DNA of 64,000 nucleotides from Mauremys mutica (taxonomy: Eukaryota; Chordata; Testudines; Geoemydidae): positions 31,774,203-31,838,202 of the forward strand of contig NC_059084.1 of NCBI RefSeq assembly GCF_020497125.1, read 5' to 3'. The notes under the pieces are model-generated. The model made no database searches and was not told the origin of the DNA. It saw only the letters and a program-made list of their open reading frames with translations. The translations under genes and the position numbers were made by a program. This document shows, piece by piece, positions 36,412 to 47,979 of the stretch. The stretch's first letter is position 1; each line of letters opens with the position of its first letter.

Positions 36412-37140
36412 GCCACCTCTGTGCCCCCAGAGTAGTAACAGGGCTCAGCTGTGGGGCTCCACCCAGATGCCTTAACCCCACCCTTAGATGCCTGTCCCAG
36501 GCCCTTACAACTGGATGGGAACATTCAGACCCTCACACAGGCTGCAGCCACTTGCCTCATGTTTTATTAAGGGCCAAAGGCCATGGACAACAGCCCGTTG
36601 GGAAAGGCTGTTCTGGATGTGGCCTGGGCAGCCCAAAGGTCTTAGGGAGCAGGACGACCAAGCTTCCTCATTCCTGCTGGGGGACCCACCCCCTGCCCAG
36701 GGCCTGGAGCAGCAGGACAGGTTCTCCTGGGGCTGCCCTGAGTGGCAGGGCACAGGGCATTAAGGACAGCTCCCATCTCACAGGACAATGCTTTCTACTA
36801 CCATGGCCGGCGGCCGCTGCTTCCTGGCGCCCACCCTCAAGCGGGCCTAGTGGAGACAAGGCAGCACATGGCCAAAGGCTTATTCCTCATTGACTTTACA
36901 GAAAGATTAAAAGCCCCAATCTCCCATGTGTCTCCACTACGGCGCCTGCTCAGCTCAGTGAAACTTGAGATGAGCCGTTTGGCCTTTCAGGGCCTGGGCA
37001 TTTCAGACCGACAGTCAGCAAAGTAGCCTCCCTCCCTCACCTTCCCAGGTGCACTGCCCCAATCTGGGACTGACTGCCAGAGGGGCATGCAGCACCAGCA
37101 AGCACTCATCCTCAGTCCCTTGCCACACTGATCAGCTTTC
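36412..37140. other. Unassigned GC-rich sequence
   Basis: No gene supported. ORFs at 36399-36893 and 36488-36763 overlap in different frames without motifs. Confidence 0.4.
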
Positions 37141-38066
37141 AAAGGCCTGGTCTACACTAGGACTTTAATTCGAATTTAGCAGCGTTAATTCGAATTAACC
37201 GTGCACCCGTCCACACCAGGAAGCCATTTAATTCGACCTAGAGGGCTCTTTAGTTCGAATTCGGTACTCCACCCCGACGAGGGGAGTAGCGCTAAATTCG
37301 ACATGGCTATGTCGAATTAGGCTAGGTGTGGGTGCAAATCGAACTTACTAGCTCCGGGAGCTATCCCACACTGCACCACTCTGTTGACGCTCTGGACAGC
37401 AGTCCGAGCTCAGATGCTCTGACCAGCCACACAGGAAAAGTCCCGGGAAAATTTGAATTCCTTTTCCTGTCTGGACAGTTAGAATCTCATTTCGTGGGTG
37501 GACATCGGGGCGAGCTCAGCAGCACCGGCAGCGATGCAGAGCTCTCCAGCAGAGGAGTTCATGTAATCTCTGAATAGAAAGAGGGACCCAGCATAGACTG
37601 ACCGGGAACTCTTGGATCTGATCGGAGTGAGGGGCAAGGAGTCTGTACTTTAGGAGCTGCGCTCCAAAAAACGGAATGCAAAGACCTACGAGAAGGTCTC
37701 CAAAGCCATGAGAGACAGAGGATACAGCCGGGATGCAAGGCAGCACCGCGTGAAAATCAAGGACCCCAGACAAGGCTACCAAAAAATCAAAGTGGCAAAC
37801 GGACGCTACGGAGCCTGCCACCACTGCCCCACCAGTGACCATGGACTCTGACGATGGGACAGTGTCGACGGCCAGTTCCTCGGCGATGTTCGCGGACGGG
37901 GAAGATGAGGAAGGGTTTCTGGAGGACGAGGCAGGCGACAGCGCTTACAACGCTGGTTTCCCCGACAGCCAGGATCTCTTCATCACCGTCACGGAGATCC
38001 CCTACCAACCCTCCCCGGCCATTAACCCGGATCCTGAGTCAGGGGAAGGAGCAGTCGGTAAGTGCT

Positions 38067-38414
38067 TTAACCATGTAAACTTTTATTCTTAATATAACAG
38101 GAATCTGAAGTATGTGAAAAGGAGGTCTCTCTATATATGGGGATAGAACAGAAATCCTCCTGGGAGATCTCCACGAAGCTCTCCTGGAGGTAATCGAAAA
38201 GCCTCCGCAGGAGGTTCCTGGGGAGAGCTGCCTTATTGTGTGCTCCGTGGTAGCACACTTTTCCGCGCGAGGCTTTCATGAGGTACTCAGGGAGCATTGC
38301 CTCCCCGAGCACGGCTGCGTAGGGCCCTGGTTTGTGCTGGCTTTCACGCAGCATGCGCTCTCTATCTCCTTCAGTGGCCATCCTCAGGGTGATCTCGCTC
38401 GGAGACTCCTGCAT
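38067..38414 (-). CDS. Antisense ORF inside the Harbinger companion-gene intron
   Basis: A clean 115-codon frame (ATG 38412-38414, stop 38067-38069) on the strand opposite to the SANT gene, lying wholly within its putative intron and ending 9 bp from the donor. The peptide (MQESPSEITLRMATEGDRER start; LFDYLQESFVEISQEDF; DSCYIKNKSLHG end) looks like a real globular protein but I recognise no domain. A splice acceptor-like tract precedes it (taattagatgcag just upstream and across the ATG), and AATAAA occurs on its strand at 38082-38087, as in a terminal exon. Further open stretches on the same strand follow upstream (38384-38638, 38651-38956). It stays open while the sense gene has several stops. 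It could be an extra gene of the element or a captured exon. Confidence 0.5.
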   Translation of the reverse strand: MQESPSEITLRMATEGDRERMLRESQHKPGPYAAVLGEAMLPEYLMKASRGKVCYHGAHNKAALPRNLLRRLFDYLQESFVEISQEDFCSIPIYRETSFSHTSDSCYIKNKSLHG

Positions 38415-38650
38415 CTAATTAGGGGAATTACTGTAATGTTACGCCTGGTCCAAAGTATTTTTAAAAAATCTCCGGGCAGACGGCATAGCAGAGACTCAGC
38501 ATGCTGCTGCGTGACGAGCGTAACGGAAAGCCAAAGATTCAAATGGACGCTCATGGAGGGAGGAGGGACTGAGGACGCAAGGTATCCCACAGTTCCTGCT
38601 GTCTCCGAAAAGGATTTGCATTCTTGGCTGAGCTCCAAATGCTTCTAGGG

Positions 38651-38956
38651 TCAAAAACAGTGTCCGCGGTGGGTCAGGGCATAGCTCGGCAATTTACGCA
38701 GCCCCCCAACCACCCCCAGAAGTGAAAGGGAAAACAATCCTCTCTTGACTCTTTTACATGTCACCCTATCTTTACTGAATGCTGCAGATAGATGCGATGG
38801 TGCAGCACTCAACACCAACATCCTTGCTCCCCCCACGCTATGGATGGCTGATGGTACAATACGACTGGTATCCGTCATCATCATCAGCCTATTGGCACAT
38901 GGGGCAGTGCAAAAGGACTGGTAACCATGCAGACTACCATCCGTTAGGTCAATCAA
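38651..38956 (-). other. Upstream antisense open stretch, possible earlier exon
   Basis: A 101-codon minus-strand frame (SFCTAPCANRLMMMTDTSRI; LSAAPSHLSAAFSKDRVTCK) in the same intron. It aligns in strand with 38384-38638 and 38067-38414, so the three may be parts of one spliced antisense transcript. No motif recognised. The nearby sense strand contains spaced repeats of gatggtacaatatggctg and ggtaaccat (38846-39020, 39540-39630). Confidence 0.3.
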
Positions 38957-41192
38957 GGGCGCCTGGCCCTAATTTTTCCTGGTAGATGGTACAATATGGC
39001 TGATAACCATCGTCATCATAGCAACAGGGGGCTGAGCTTCATCAGCCCCCACCCTTCATGTGTAAAGAAAAGATTCAATTGCCCCTGGACTAGCAGCAGG
39101 ATGCTGGGCTCCTCTCCTCCACACTCCTTAATGTCCTATCTGAACTATCATAGCAACTGGAGGCTGCCTTCCACTCATTTCTCACTAACAAGTCACTGTG
39201 TCTTATTCCTGCATTCTTTATTACTTCATCACACAAGTGGGGGGACAATGCTATGGTAGCCCAGGAAGGCTGGGGAAGAATGGAATGAACAGGTGGGGTT
39301 GTTGCAGGAGCACCCCCTGTGAATAGCATACAGCTCATAATCTATGCAGGATCTGACACAGAGCAGCTGTGCTCTCTGGTTCTCTGATACAGTGGTTCTC
39401 TAGTACACTTGCCCATATTCTAGGCAGGACTGATTCTATTTTTAGATACCAAAAAGGAGGGATTGACTCAGGGAGTCATTCCCAATTTTGGCTTTTGCGC
39501 CCCTGGCTAAGAGCAGCCAGGGGCACTTATGACAGCAGCAAATGGTGCAGTGCAAAAGGACTGGTAACCATGCCCATCTTATTACCAATTTATGGTGTGG
39601 TAGATGGTACAATATGGCTGGTAACCATCTCTGCTGTCATGCAAAAGCAAAAGCATGCTGCTGTGTAGCGCTGCTGGACCGCCTCTGTCAGCGGCATCTA
39701 GTACACATACGGTGACAGGCACAAAAGGCAAAACAGGCTCCATGGTTTCCACGATGTGGCGTCTGCCAGGGCAATCCAGGGAAAACGGGCTTGAAATGAT
39801 TGTCTGCTGTAGCTTTCCCGGAGGAAGGGATGACTGACGACATTTACCCAGAACCACCCGCGAAAATGGTTTTTGCCCCATCAGGCACTGGGATCTCAAC
39901 CCAGAATTCACAGAGACAGACTAGACTGTGTTCATTCTTCGCAAAAATTTATCTTGGCAAGGAATTCACTCCCTTTTTCCCATCACACATCTTGGACTGT
40001 CTCCAGACCCGCCACAGCATCCCCCTCACAGAGGCTGGCAAAGATTAGGCGGCGAAATAAAAAGACACGGGACGAGATGTTCGCTGAACTTATGGGGTGC
40101 TCCCGAGACGACGCGGACCAGCAGAGCCAGTGGAGGGAGACCCTCTCTCTGTACCAGCGCTCACACAGCGAACGGGAGGAGAGGTGGCGTGAGGAAGACA
40201 AGCAGGCGACTCAAACGCTGCTTGGACTAATGAGAGAGCAAACGGACATGCTCCTGCGCCTTGTGCATGTTCTGCAGGACCTCCGGCAGGAGGACAGAGC
40301 CCCCCTGCAGTGTATCTGCAACCGCCCTCCCCGCCACAAAGTCCCATACCCCCCTCACCCAAAATAACCAGAAGGAGGGGCGCCAGAGGCCGTGTAAACT
40401 GTCACTGCACCCCAGCAGAGTGCTCAAGTACCCAAAAGCTCTCATACCCTAAATTTTGAAAAGTCCTTTCCTTTCCGCCTCACCCAAGCCCCCATCCCAG
40501 TTTCATCCCCTAACTGTCTAGTTGATAATAAAAAATACTTTTCTGTTAATTACTGTATCCGTCATGTTCTTTTAGAGGAGACTGTGTTTGAAGGGGGGGA
40601 AGGGGGTTGGTAATTTGACAGGACAATCACCTTTACCAGGGTACAGACATGGGGGCAGGATCAGCAGCAGGTCACACACACTGCAGTCAGTACGCACCCT
40701 GGTCGGTATGGGAGGTGGTTTGCAGGTTCTGTGTGGGTGGGGGGTACGTGACTTTGTAGCGGGGGAGGGGGGTTACAGATCTCATGCAACGGTCCCTGTC
40801 CTGGACCACAGAGCCACGCAGCAGAGGAATCTGTATCCGTCCTCCCCCGCCAAAAGGCCACATAGCCCACGCACACAGAGTCCCAAAAAGGAGGGATGGC
40901 AGGCTCCGTTGAAACATCCAGTCCGGCACTGCAGACTGCTCTGGGAGCAGGAGCCTGTCATTCCTCGAGTTTACAGGCGGTCTTTACATCACTGCACACC
41001 CTACCCAGCACAGTCCGTGTCCCAGTTTCAACCCTGTAACGCAAAGTCATCAATAAAGAAACCTTTGTAAAGTTACAGTGGAACATGTATTTTATTTTTA
41101 AACGTGTGTTGGAAGTTGGGGAAGCGGGGTGGGCGGGGTATGTAACTGCAGATGCTAGTCAACAGTCACTTGGTAAAGAAACAGGGGCAGCT

Positions 41193-41519
41193 TCAGCTTC
41201 TCTGTAAAGAAACTGAACAGTCACAGGTCACGCTGCTCACTGCTCGCTGGTACTTGAAGAGTTCCTTGTCGCTGTGCAAGGCGCCTGCATAGGGCTTCAC
41301 GAGCCAGGGCATTAGCGGGTAGGCTGGGTCCCCGACGATCACTATAGGCATCTGCACATCCCCAAGACTTATTTTGTGGTCCTGGAAGAAACTACCTTCC
41401 TGCAGGCGTCTAAACAGACCAGAGTTCCTGAAAACACGCACGTCATGAACTTTGCCTGGCCACCCGACGTTGATGTTGGTAAAACATCCCCCATGGTCCA
41501 CCAGTGCTCGCAGCACCAT
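41193..41519 (-). pseudogene. Harbinger transposase remnant, doubly deleted
   Basis: Keeps the central block RALVDHGGCFTNINVGWPGK, VRVFRNSGLFRRLQEGSFF and IVGDPAYPLMPWLVKPYAGA, with the Asp of GDPAYP still present. Compared with copy 1 it lacks about 590 bp on the N-terminal side (helix-turn-helix and the first catalytic Asp; junction near 41533) and about 285 bp on the C-terminal side (the Glu of VECAFGRL; junction near 41243, with tgctc at both sides). It cannot encode an active enzyme. Confidence 0.85.
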
Positions 41520-41999
41520 TGAAAAGTAGCCCTATTTCTCAGCAGCTGACTGTGGAAGAGGTGGACGATAAGGTGCGAGGAGTTGACAACGGCCATAACT
41601 GCAGCGGGATCCGTGCTCAAAGTGCTGTGGCACCCGCGCTGTCACTGAGCAGAAAAGTGCACGAACAGATTGCCCGCACGCGCTTTCAGGGAGGGAGGGA
41701 GGGCGTGATTGACGGTTCAATGATGACAGTTACCCAAAACCACCCTCGACACATTTTTTCCCCCAGCATGCATTGGGGGGAAATCCTAGGATTCCAATGG
41801 GCAGCGGGGAGTGCGGGAACTGTGGGATAGCTTCCCACAGTGCACCGCTTCCAAAGTCGACACTGGCCCCGTTACTGTGGACTCACACAGTCGAACTAGT
41901 GTATTTAGTGTGGATACACAACTTCGACTTCATAAGGTCGATTCCACAAATTCGAATTAAGTTGATTCGAAATAGTCTTGTAGTGTAGACGTACCCAAA

Positions 42000-43562
42000 G
42001 AGGCCAGTTCTTCGGGCTCTGCGAGTCTAAATAGTAAGGAAAACAAAGATGAACCCAGCCCAACTCTGCTCCCATCCAGCCTCAGTTTAATTGCATGCTA
42101 TGCCGTGCAAAGCAACAAGCACCAGCTGCCCCCAGGGTATGTCTGCAGGTTCACTGCTTTCAAAAGCCTGGGAACCATTCCAAAGCTGGGCTTTTGGAAA
42201 TACTGTACCTCCATTGAAATGAATCTCTGAAGCCTACATCCTGGCTCTTTCCTGTCCAGCCAAAAAAAGATTTAGCACAGAAAATATACAGCAAGTTTAA
42301 TAATACCTCACCGAGAAATTATTAGAAAAAATATTACAGCTTGGATCACAAGCCTCCTAGGAGCAAGCAATGCTGTGCATTCCTGACAAGGAGCTATGCA
42401 CTCAGCTACAGCAGCAATCTGACCTCGCAAACTAATTATCTTTTGGTAATTACAACTCAGTTCCTCTGCATTTCCTGTGCAAACGTGGCAAGATGTACTG
42501 AACAACACTCCTGGGCCCCTAGATGGCACCTTTCATCTGAGGATCCCCAAGCGCTTTCCAAGCATTAACACCACCCCATCTTCCCCAGAGGTAGTTGAGT
42601 CAGGAGTAGAATTGAGGAGCTCTGCTTTAACAGCTAGATGCACTCCCTGAATTCCTCTTGCTATTGGGAAGAGGGCACTGTGATCCTGTGACCCGAAACA
42701 CCGGGAGATGAAAAGGCCCGAAACACCGGGAGATGAAAAGGCTCAACAGATGCCTCCTCACAGGCAGGGGCAACTGTCTGGAAAGTTTTCCTCTTAAACA
42801 TTAAAAGAGATTCCCACTGTTCCCTCATTTCCACCAAACAAGGGAAAAGCTTCTGGGGAAGGATTCCCATTGGCAGACACGCAGTCGGCAGGGATTAGGC
42901 AGCGAGGGAAGCATTATCAGCAGACTGACAAAGCGGCTGCTTGCCCTTCATGCACAGCTTCAGAGCAGGAGGCAGCAAATACTCAAGAGAGTCAGCAAGG
43001 CCACAAGAACTAGTCCAGCAGCAGCATTACTTCCACTGCTCTGCAAGGATCCTGCCCACCAGCCAACAGGCAGTCTCCAATCCTCTTAATGCCTCCATGA
43101 GACAACAGTCTCTGAGGGTCATGGTCAGAGCCACAAAGCTGCTCCCCCTCTCTAAAGGGAGGTGACATCTCAGATGCACTTTCCAGGGCACTCCCAAGCT
43201 AAGATGGTTGTTTCCAGACCAATGGGCCTCATCTACATTAGGAAATGGTATGTCTGAACATGGGGCTGGCTCTAGTTAGTACCTATCTGGCCCCCAGCAC
43301 CGCAGCATCTGAGCACCTCACAATCTTTAATGGATTTATCCTCCCAACACCCCTGCCGTGCTATCAGCCCCATTGTGCAGAGGGGGAACTGAGGCACAGG
43401 GAGACAAAGTGACTGGCCCCAGGTCTCACAGGAAGTGCATAGCAGAGCAGGGAATTGAACCAAGGGCTCCCGAGTCCTGAGCACCCAACCTCTGGTCCCT
43501 CTTCCCATAGGGCTTAACAATACCCAGCTAACATGCTGGTGAACACGTTGTTCTACATGGAC
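42000..43562. other. Unassigned sequence with a short perfect tandem duplication and a SINE-like tract
   Basis: A 25-bp block (ccgaaacaccgggagatgaa...) occurs twice in tandem at 42693-42717 and 42718-42742. Around 43300-43495 the plus strand resembles a reversed MIR-like SINE (gtgcagagggggaactgagg, caggtctcacaggaagtg). No gene seen. Confidence 0.5.
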
Positions 43563-43570
43563 CTCAGAAA

Positions 43571-43675
43571 TAGGGTTGCCTACTGTGGTTGGATGTATTC
43601 CTGGAGGTTTCATCACATAACACAATCTTTAATTCCTGGAGCCACCTGGACAATCCTGGAGGGTTGGCAACCCTA
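43571..43675. mobile_element. Small MITE with tagggttgcc termini
   Basis: 105 bp bounded by tagggttgcc and ggcaaccta-type ends (ggttggcaaccctacc), an inverted repeat of about 10 bp. Flanks ctcagaa and ctcaaaa are similar, compatible with an old 8-bp hAT duplication. Confidence 0.55.
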
Positions 43676-44532
43676 CCTCAAAAGTCCTGATTAGCATTGT
43701 CAGCACATAGGACTGTAAGCACAGGTAAAATGTGGTAGTGTAAACGGGGCCACAGGCTCTGGGACAGCTGAATCCTTGCTGTGGATTACAGTGTAATAGG
43801 ACAAATAAAGCTGAGGGCACCACGGGCCCGCAGGCAGCTTTCAGACCGTGGTAAATCACTGGGGTGCACCTGGCAAAGTCTGAAAGACAACCCCCCTAAA
43901 TCCCCAGGGGACTGGATCGATGCTAACCACTCTTTCCCCACTCTCACAAGGAATAATATCACATCACTAGAATTCTGACTAGCTCAAGGATGCAGCGGAA
44001 CTCCCCGCACCATCACCACTGTCTTCAGTGCTTCCTCTCAGCATTAGCAAGAAGGCACTAGAGGAGTGGAATGGGCTGAGAGTTGGCAGCTGCTGCCTGG
44101 GCCGTTGGTGCAAAGAGAAGAGCAGCCCAAGAATGAGAGCACTCTGCAGATTAGAAACGGCTCTGACAAATCATCATACTAGGGCTGTCAAGCGATTAAA
44201 AAAATTAATCGCAATTAATCGCGCTGTTAAACAATAACAGAATACCATTTATTTAAATATTTTGGATGTTTTCTACATTTTCAAATATATTGATTTCAAT
44301 TACAACACAGAATACAAAATGTACAGAGCTCACTTTATATTATTTTTATTTCAAATATTTGCACTGTAAAAAACAAAACAAATAGTATTTTTCAATTCAC
44401 CTAATACAAGCACTGTAGTGCAATCACTTTATCATGAAAGTTGAACTTACAAATGTAGAATTATGTACAAAAAATAACTGCACTCAAAAATAAAACAATG
44501 TAAAACTTTAGCGCCTACAAGTTCACTCAGTC

Positions 44533-44922
44533 CTACTTCAGCCAATCGCTCAGACAAACAAATTTGTTTAAATTTGCAGGAGATAATGTTGCCCGCTTGT
44601 TTACAATGTCACCTGAAAGTGAGAACAGGCGTTCACATGGCACTGTTGTAGCCAGCGTCACAAGATAGTTACGCGCCAGATGCGCTAAAGATTCACATGT
44701 CCCATCATGCTTCAACCACCATTCCAGAGGACATGCGTCCATGCTGATGATGGGTTTTGCTCGATAATGATCCAAAGCACAGCAGACCAACGCATGTTCT
44801 TTTTCATCATCTGAGTCAGATGCCATCAGCAGAAGGTTGATTTTCCTTTTTGGTGGTTCAGGTTCTGTAGTTTTCACATCTGAGTGTTGCTCTTTTAAAA
44901 TCTCTGAAACCATGCACCACAC
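44533..44922 (-). pseudogene. hAT transposase C-terminal (dimerisation) fragment, ZBED-like
   Basis: A 129-codon open stretch. PLEWWLKHDGTCESLAHLAR, YLVTLATTVPCERLFSLSGD and IVNKRATLSPANLNKFVCLS are the hATC dimerisation blocks found in hAT transposases and ZBED proteins. The BED finger, the catalytic core and the first two thirds of the protein are absent. A short acidic tract (ASDSDDEKEHA) lies upstream. It has no function on its own. Confidence 0.8.
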
Positions 44923-45247
44923 CTCATCCCCCTCAGATTCTTAAACCTTGGGTCGAGTGCTGTAGCTATATTTAGAAATCTCACATTGACAAAATGCAAA
45001 GAAGGTACCAATCTGCTGTGAAAGTGTTCTTAAAATGAACATGTGCTGGGTCATTATCCAAGCCTGCTATAACATGAAATATATGGCAGAATGCAGGTAA
45101 AACAGAACAGGAGACATACAATTCTCCTCCAAGGAGTTCAGTCACAAATTTAATTCATTCATTTTTTTTTAAACGAGCATCATCAGCATGGGAGCATGTC
45201 CTCTGGAATGGTGGCCAAAGCATGAAGGGGCATACGAACGTTTAGCA

Positions 45248-47002
45248 CAGGGCTCGGCAACCTTTCAGAAGTGGTGTGCCGAGTCTTCATTTATTCACTC
45301 TAATTGAAGGTTTTGCGTGCCAGTAATACATTTAAACGTTTTTAGAAGGTCTCTCTCTATAAGTCTATAACCTATTGTTGTATGTAAAGTAAACAAGTTT
45401 TTTAAAATGTTTAAGAAGCTTCATTTAAAATTAAATTAAGATGTAGATCTTATCAGTTTAATGCAGTGGTTCTTAACCTGGGGTGCACGCACCCCCTGGG
45501 GCAGGGCCAGTGCAAGGATATTTTGCACCCTAGGTAAAACTTCCACCTTGTGCCCCCCCCCACCCGCACATCGGTTCATTGAGGGGCAAATCCCAACGAG
45601 CCATTATAGACCCCAGGGGCCAGCCATGCCCAGGGGCTGCTCCCCAGACCAGGTTCCCCCCTCCCTGCCCCCTGAACTGCCCTGGAGGGTGCACAGTCCC
45701 CCCCGCAAGCCCTCCCCACCCCACCCAGGTGGCCCCCAGCCCGAGTCCACCCACTGGCTTTGCCAGGCTTGGGCCGTTGCAGCAGCTCGGCAAGGAGGAG
45801 ACGCTTTCTGGAGGCACCGGGGAGCCAGAGTGACCCGCTTGCGACAGCAGTGAGCCCCAGCCATGGAGGAGCCAGTGCGGTGCAGGGGGGCAGCAGCCCT
45901 GCAAAGGCAGCGGCACTGCTAGTGGGGGGCAGCTGCGCTCCCTGCCCCTCCTGCCCAGGCTGCGGCCCGGCACCCCCCAAGGGGCTCCTGCAGGCTGCAG
46001 TGGATGTATGCGGGCGCCAGCCCCCATGCACCCCCCAGCTCCCCCCTCGTCTAGGGTTACCATATTTCAACAATCAAAAAAGAGGGGAGAGCCCTGCCCT
46101 AGCCCCGCCCCCATCCACTCCCTCCCACTTCCCACCCCGATTGCCCCGGTCAGAACCCCCAACCCCCCCTGCTCCTGGGACCCCTGACTGCCTCCTCCTG
46201 GGACCCCCCCACCCTAACTGCCCCCCTAGGACCCTACCCCTTACCTGTCCCCTGATTGCCCCAACCCTTATCCATACCCCTGCCCCCAGACAAACCCCCG
46301 GGGACTCCCACGCCCCATCCAACCACTCCCCACCCCCTGATAGGACCCCCAGAACTCCCTACCCATCCAACCCTCCCCCTGCTCCCTGACTGCCCCCTGG
46401 GACTCCCCTTACCAGGCCCATGCCGGTCAGACGCTGGCTCCACATGGAGGCAAACCTCCATGTGGAGTGCTGAGGCAGCGGCGGGGGGGGAGGGGGAGCT
46501 GCGAGAGGGGCAGTGGCGGCTCACACTTCCGGGAGCCGCAGAACCCGAGCGCGGTGAGGGGCGAGCCGGAGGGCGCGCCTGCCCAGGCTGCGGCCTGGTG
46601 CCTCCCCGGGGGGGCTCCTGCAGCGGATGCATGCAGGCAGTGGTCCCCGTGAGCCCCTCGGCTCCCCTTTCGCCGAGCTTGGGCTCTGCAGCTCCTGGGA
46701 GTGTGAGCTGCCTCCGCCGCCCCTCCCACAGCAGGCTCAGGGCCCCGCGCCCCGGCAGCTCACACTCCTGGGAGCCACAGAACTCGAGCACGGTGAGGAG
46801 GGAACCACAGGGCGCGCCTGCCGATGGTCTGGGGTCCCAGTCGCTGGCCCTGCTCAGCCTCTGCCAGCCTGATGTTCCATTCATTCGGCTGGCCGCGCTC
46901 TGAGCAGGGCCGGCAGCCGGAACCCTGGCTGGCAGCCGCATGCCAGGCAAATTTGGCTCGCGTGCCAAAGGTGGCACACGTGCCGTAAATTGCCAACCCC
47001 TG
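45248..47002. mobile_element. hAT-type element nested in the palindromic hAT, perfect 8-bp target duplication
   Basis: Target copies GTTTAGCA at 45240-45247 and 47003-47010 are identical. Termini cagggctcggcaacctttc and gtaaattgccaacccctg are inverted, as in the short relative at 54268-54578. The 1.4-kb middle is GC-rich and composite, with gtggttcttaacctggggtg and ctagggttaccatatttcaa phrases typical of other MITE ends and a C-rich tract at about 46090-46400. Large ORFs here (for example 45760-46389) overlap in several frames and are not supported. Confidence 0.82.
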
Positions 47003-47979
47003 GTTTAGCATATCTAGCACATAAATACCTTGCAATGTTGGCTACAAAAGTTCCATGTGAATGCCTGTTCTCACTTTCTCACATTATAAATAAGAAGGCA
47101 GCAGTATCTCCCGTAAACATAAACAAACTTGTTTGTCTTAGCGACTGGTTGAACAGAAGTAGGACTGAGTGGACTTGTAGGCTCTAAAGTTTAACGCTGT
47201 TTTATTTTTTGAGTACAGTTATGTAACAAAAAAAATCTACATTTGTAAGTTACACTTTCACAATAAAGAGATTGCACTATAGTACTCGTATGAGGTGAAT
47301 CAAAAAGTATTTCTTTTGTTTTTCATTTTACAGTGCAAATATGTGTAATAAAAATAATAATAGAAAGTGAGCACTGTACACTTTGTATTCTGTGCTGTAA
47401 TAGAAATCAATGTATTTGAAAATATAGAAAAACATCCAAAAATATTTAATAAATTTCAATTGGTATTCTATTGTTTAACAGTGCGATTAATCGTGATTCA
47501 TTTTTTTAATCGCAATTAATTTTTTTTGAGTTAATCGCATGAGTTTGCTATTAATCAACAGCCCTACATCACACATAATGTATGCAACTGCTCCAGCGAC
47601 TGGGCATTAGCCCACATCAGTCAAGCTGTGAACTGGAAATAGAACAGGATTCTTCAGCCACAGCTACACAACTGACTTATAATTTTTGTTCTGGAACAGG
47701 CTACCTGTGTAGCTAGTGAAACCAGCCAGACTGCACAGCTGCAAACTACTTAAAACTTTTACAGCTAACTTTGCAGTGTAGGCTGATCCCCATCCAGCAA
47801 GGGGATGCTATCACTTTCAGAACAAGAGGATCAGAGCTGGGACTACATAGGACGATGCGGGCACCACCAGCGGCATCTCTCAAATGAGCAGGCAGCCAGA
47901 ACCCAGAAGGACATACCATACGTGGGACAGCCAGGAAAGGGAACACGCAGTCTAGGAGCCTCACGAATGCTTAGTAAAG

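Larger units (their letters stand above)
37534..40367 (+). pseudogene. Harbinger companion gene with Myb/SANT-like domain, two exons
   Basis: The first exon starts at ATG 37534 (MQSSPAEEF). The SANT-like DNA-binding domain is readable at about 37668-37800 (KRNAKTYEKVSKAMRDRGYS then RDARQHRVKIKD), followed by an acidic segment in another frame (FADGEDEEGFLEDEAGDSAY; FPDSQDLFITVTEIPYQPSP). Three stops before or inside the domain and a frame change make it a pseudogene. A good donor stands at 38057/38058 (cagtcg then gtaagtgc). The second exon, from about 40035 after ccctcacag, encodes AKIRRRNKKTRDEMFAELMG and a coiled, Glu/Arg-rich stretch ending CNRPPRHKVPYPPHPK. In Harbinger elements such proteins bind the termini and carry the transposase into the nucleus; that role is assumed here from family knowledge. 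Confidence 0.75.
37144..41996. mobile_element. PIF/Harbinger DNA transposon, copy 2, full length and nonautonomous
   Basis: Left end ggcctggtctacactagg and right end gtgtagacgtaccc are imperfect inverted repeats, flanked by AAA on both sides (37141-37143 and 41997-41999), a 3-bp target. Left to right it holds a decayed Myb/SANT-like gene in two parts (37534-38057 and 40035-40367) around a putative intron, an antisense ORF in that intron, a spacer, and the remnant of a transposase on the minus strand (41193-41519). The right third matches copy 1 closely. The transposase lost two internal blocks, so this copy can move only with help from another. Confidence 0.88.
44180..47566. mobile_element. 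Palindromic hAT element with decayed dimerisation-domain coding, 8-bp target duplication
   Basis: Ends tagggctgtcaagcgatt and ttaatcaacagcccta are inverted; the first and last 560 bp or so are inverted copies of each other, giving a large fold-back. Target copies CATCATAC (44172-44179) and CATCACAC (47567-47574) match at 7 of 8 bases, the hAT signature length. A second hAT (45248-47002) sits inside. Both arms retain a decayed C-terminal hAT dimerisation region, minus in the left arm (44533-44922) and plus in the right arm (47012-47190). A truncated relative is at 32452-32844. Confidence 0.82.

Noticed and set aside
45460..46977. Several overlapping ORFs of 100-247 codons
   Set aside because: GC-rich filler of the nested hAT; up to four frames open at once on both strands, Pro/Gly/Ala-rich, no domain.
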